Notes under the pieces: model-generated
The model's database searches: none
What the model was told of the DNA's origin: nothing
Seen by the model: the letters and a program-made list of their open reading frames with translations, nothing else
Translations under genes and position numbers: made by a program
Shown here: positions 4,163 through 5,267 of the stretch, piece after piece
How the letters are laid out: every line of letters starts with the position of its first letter
How positions within the stretch are numbered: position 1 is the first letter of the stretch
NCBI GenBank assembly: GCA_028865845.1
Contig: JAGWJK010000395.1
Span: forward strand, 1 to 5,267
Direction: 5' to 3'
Source: Rhizobiaceae bacterium
Lineage (GTDB): Bacteria > Pseudomonadota > Alphaproteobacteria > Rhizobiales > Rhizobiaceae
DNA length: 5,267 nt

Positions 4163-5267
4163 TCAGTGGCTGATGTAGTCGCGCGTCACCGGCAATGTGT
4201 CGTTGCGCTTGGCGATCTGGATCTGGAAGACGACAAGATCCTCATAACGGAAGGCAGCTTCCGCGGTTGAAAGATAATATTCCCACATGCGACAGAACCG
4301 CTCGTCATAAAGAGCGGCAGCCTCCGCCCGGCGCGCCATGAAACGATCGCGCCAATTGCGCAGCGTCCAGGCGTAATGCAGCCTCAGGACTTCGACGTCG
4401 GTGATCGTCAGCCCAGCTGCTTCGATTTCCGGCACGATTTCGGAAAGCGCCGGGATATAGCCGCCGGGAAAGATATATTTGTCGAGCCAAGGGGTAGTGA
4501 AGCCTGGCGTCGCCGAACATCCGATCGTGTGCAGCACCATGATGCCGTCATCGGCAAGGAGCGCTGCGCATTTGTCGAAGAAGGTGCGATAGGATGCGAG
4601 CCCGACATGCTCGAACATGCCGACGGAAACGATCCTGTCGAAACGTCCATCAAGGCTGCGGTAATCCCGCAGCGCGAATTCGACGGGCGCCGCATCCGCA
4701 GGGCGCTCGCGCTTTGACGCATAGTCCAGCTGTTCTTCCGACAGGGTGACGCCGAGCACGCGACCGTCCACCGCCTGCCCTGCCAGATGCAACGCCAAGC
4801 CACCCCAGCCGCAACCGATGTCCAATATGCTGTTGCCCGGCTCGATCCTCAGTTTGGCGGCGAGATGTTTTTTCTTCGCCAATTGCGCGTCTTCGAGACT
4901 CTGATCGGCTCTTTCGAAATAGGCACACGAATATTGCCGGTCGACATCCAGAAACAGCTCGTAGAGACGACCATCGAGATCATAATGATGAGCGACGTTG
5001 CGTTTGGAGCGGCCCGGCAGATTGCGCTGACGGAATATCCGCAACCGCGTCCTGGCGCCGTCGATTATCCGTGCAACGAGGGGATGGGTCTGGTTCTGTG
5101 CCTCGCGCAGCATCATCGCAACGAAATCGTAGAGCGTCCCTTCCTCGACGAGGAAGCGGCCATCCATATAAAGCTCCCCAAGCCGAAGATCGGCGTCGAT
5201 CAGAAAGGCCCATTGCGCCCGCTGGTCGGTAAAGCGCACCCCGACCCGCTCGCCGCTACCATCGCCG
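4163..5267 (-). CDS. cfa: Cyclopropane-fatty-acyl-phospholipid synthase (5' end cut)
   Basis: The enzyme adds a methylene group from S-adenosylmethionine across the cis double bond of acyl chains in membrane phospholipids. The frame stays open to the right edge, so the N-terminus lies outside; 367 residues are visible. A GTG at 5239 is not a likely start, because GDGSGERVGV continues upstream in frame and the N-terminal lipid-binding domain is still incomplete. Numbering from that GTG, seen motifs are HHYDLDGRLYELFLD (84-98), QYSCAYF with the family Cys (Cys105), the SAM loop LDIGCGWGG (139-147), VGMFEHVG with Glu210, LHTIG with His237, FPGGYIP (257-263) and LHYAWTL with Tyr289. The Cys, Glu, His and Tyr correspond to the bicarbonate-site residues of E. 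coli Cfa. The C-terminus (RMWEYYLSTAEAAFRYEDLV) is complete and typical. The promoter is outside the window. Confidence 0.95.
   Translation of the reverse strand, partial: GDGSGERVGVRFTDQRAQWAFLIDADLRLGELYMDGRFLVEEGTLYDFVAMMLREAQNQTHPLVARIIDGARTRLRIFRQRNLPGRSKRNVAHHYDLDGRLYELFLDVDRQYSCAYFERADQSLEDAQLAKKKHLAAKLRIEPGNSILDIGCGWGGLALHLAGQAVDGRVLGVTLSEEQLDYASKRERPADAAPVEFALRDYRSLDGRFDRIVSVGMFEHVGLASYRTFFDKCAALLADDGIMVLHTIGCSATPGFTTPWLDKYIFPGGYIPALSEIVPEIEAAGLTITDVEVLRLHYAWTLRNWRDRFMARRAEAAALYDERFCRMWEYYLSTAEAAFRYEDLVVFQIQIAKRNDTLPVTRDYISH

Overview
The window looks like chromosomal DNA from a Rhizobium/Agrobacterium-type alphaproteobacterium. The evidence is the GC-rich coding sequence, an alphaproteobacterial homologue of the NDUFS4 accessory subunit of respiratory complex I, a cyclopropane-fatty-acyl-phospholipid synthase and a rhizobial-looking phosphoethanolamine transferase. 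The genus is inferred from protein character alone. No transposase, integrase, phage gene or CRISPR array is visible.

Layout from left to right: (1) The window opens in an intrinsic terminator (4-38, + strand) that closes a gene lying off the left edge. (2) A spacer leads to a small + strand gene of unknown function (216-449, 77 aa) without an obvious ribosome binding site. (3) On the - strand are a CCA-encoding tRNA-Arg(UCU) at 537-613 and, transcribed just before it, the NDUFS4-like gene (677-982). (4) Further upstream on the - strand is a full-length inner-membrane phosphoethanolamine transferase of the EptA/MCR type (1127-2788), whose best-supported start is TTG. (5) A 515-bp regulatory region (2789-3303) separates it from a divergent + strand gene. 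(6) That gene (3304-4146) encodes a MipA/OmpV-type outer-membrane beta-barrel protein with a signal peptide. (7) A convergent - strand cfa gene (4163 to beyond the right edge) is cut at its 5' end; only 16 bp separate the two stop codons.

The right two thirds is an envelope neighbourhood. EptA would decorate a lipid or glycan with phosphoethanolamine on the periplasmic face of the inner membrane, the MipA-like protein sits in the outer membrane, and Cfa methylates unsaturated phospholipid chains on the cytoplasmic side. PE is both the donor for EptA and a substrate of Cfa. The genes lie on different strands and are not one operon; a shared role in envelope stress is inference from proximity. 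The left third combines translation (tRNA) and respiration (complex I), probably on one transcript because no convincing tRNA promoter is visible between them.

I see no clearly new system. The most unusual signals are in non-coding DNA: a repeated ATTGCCGCG element in front of the outer-membrane gene, a tandem hexamer-N5-hexamer box in front of eptA, several strong hairpins around the complex I gene, and a hairpin that straddles the stop codon of the outer-membrane gene between convergent genes.
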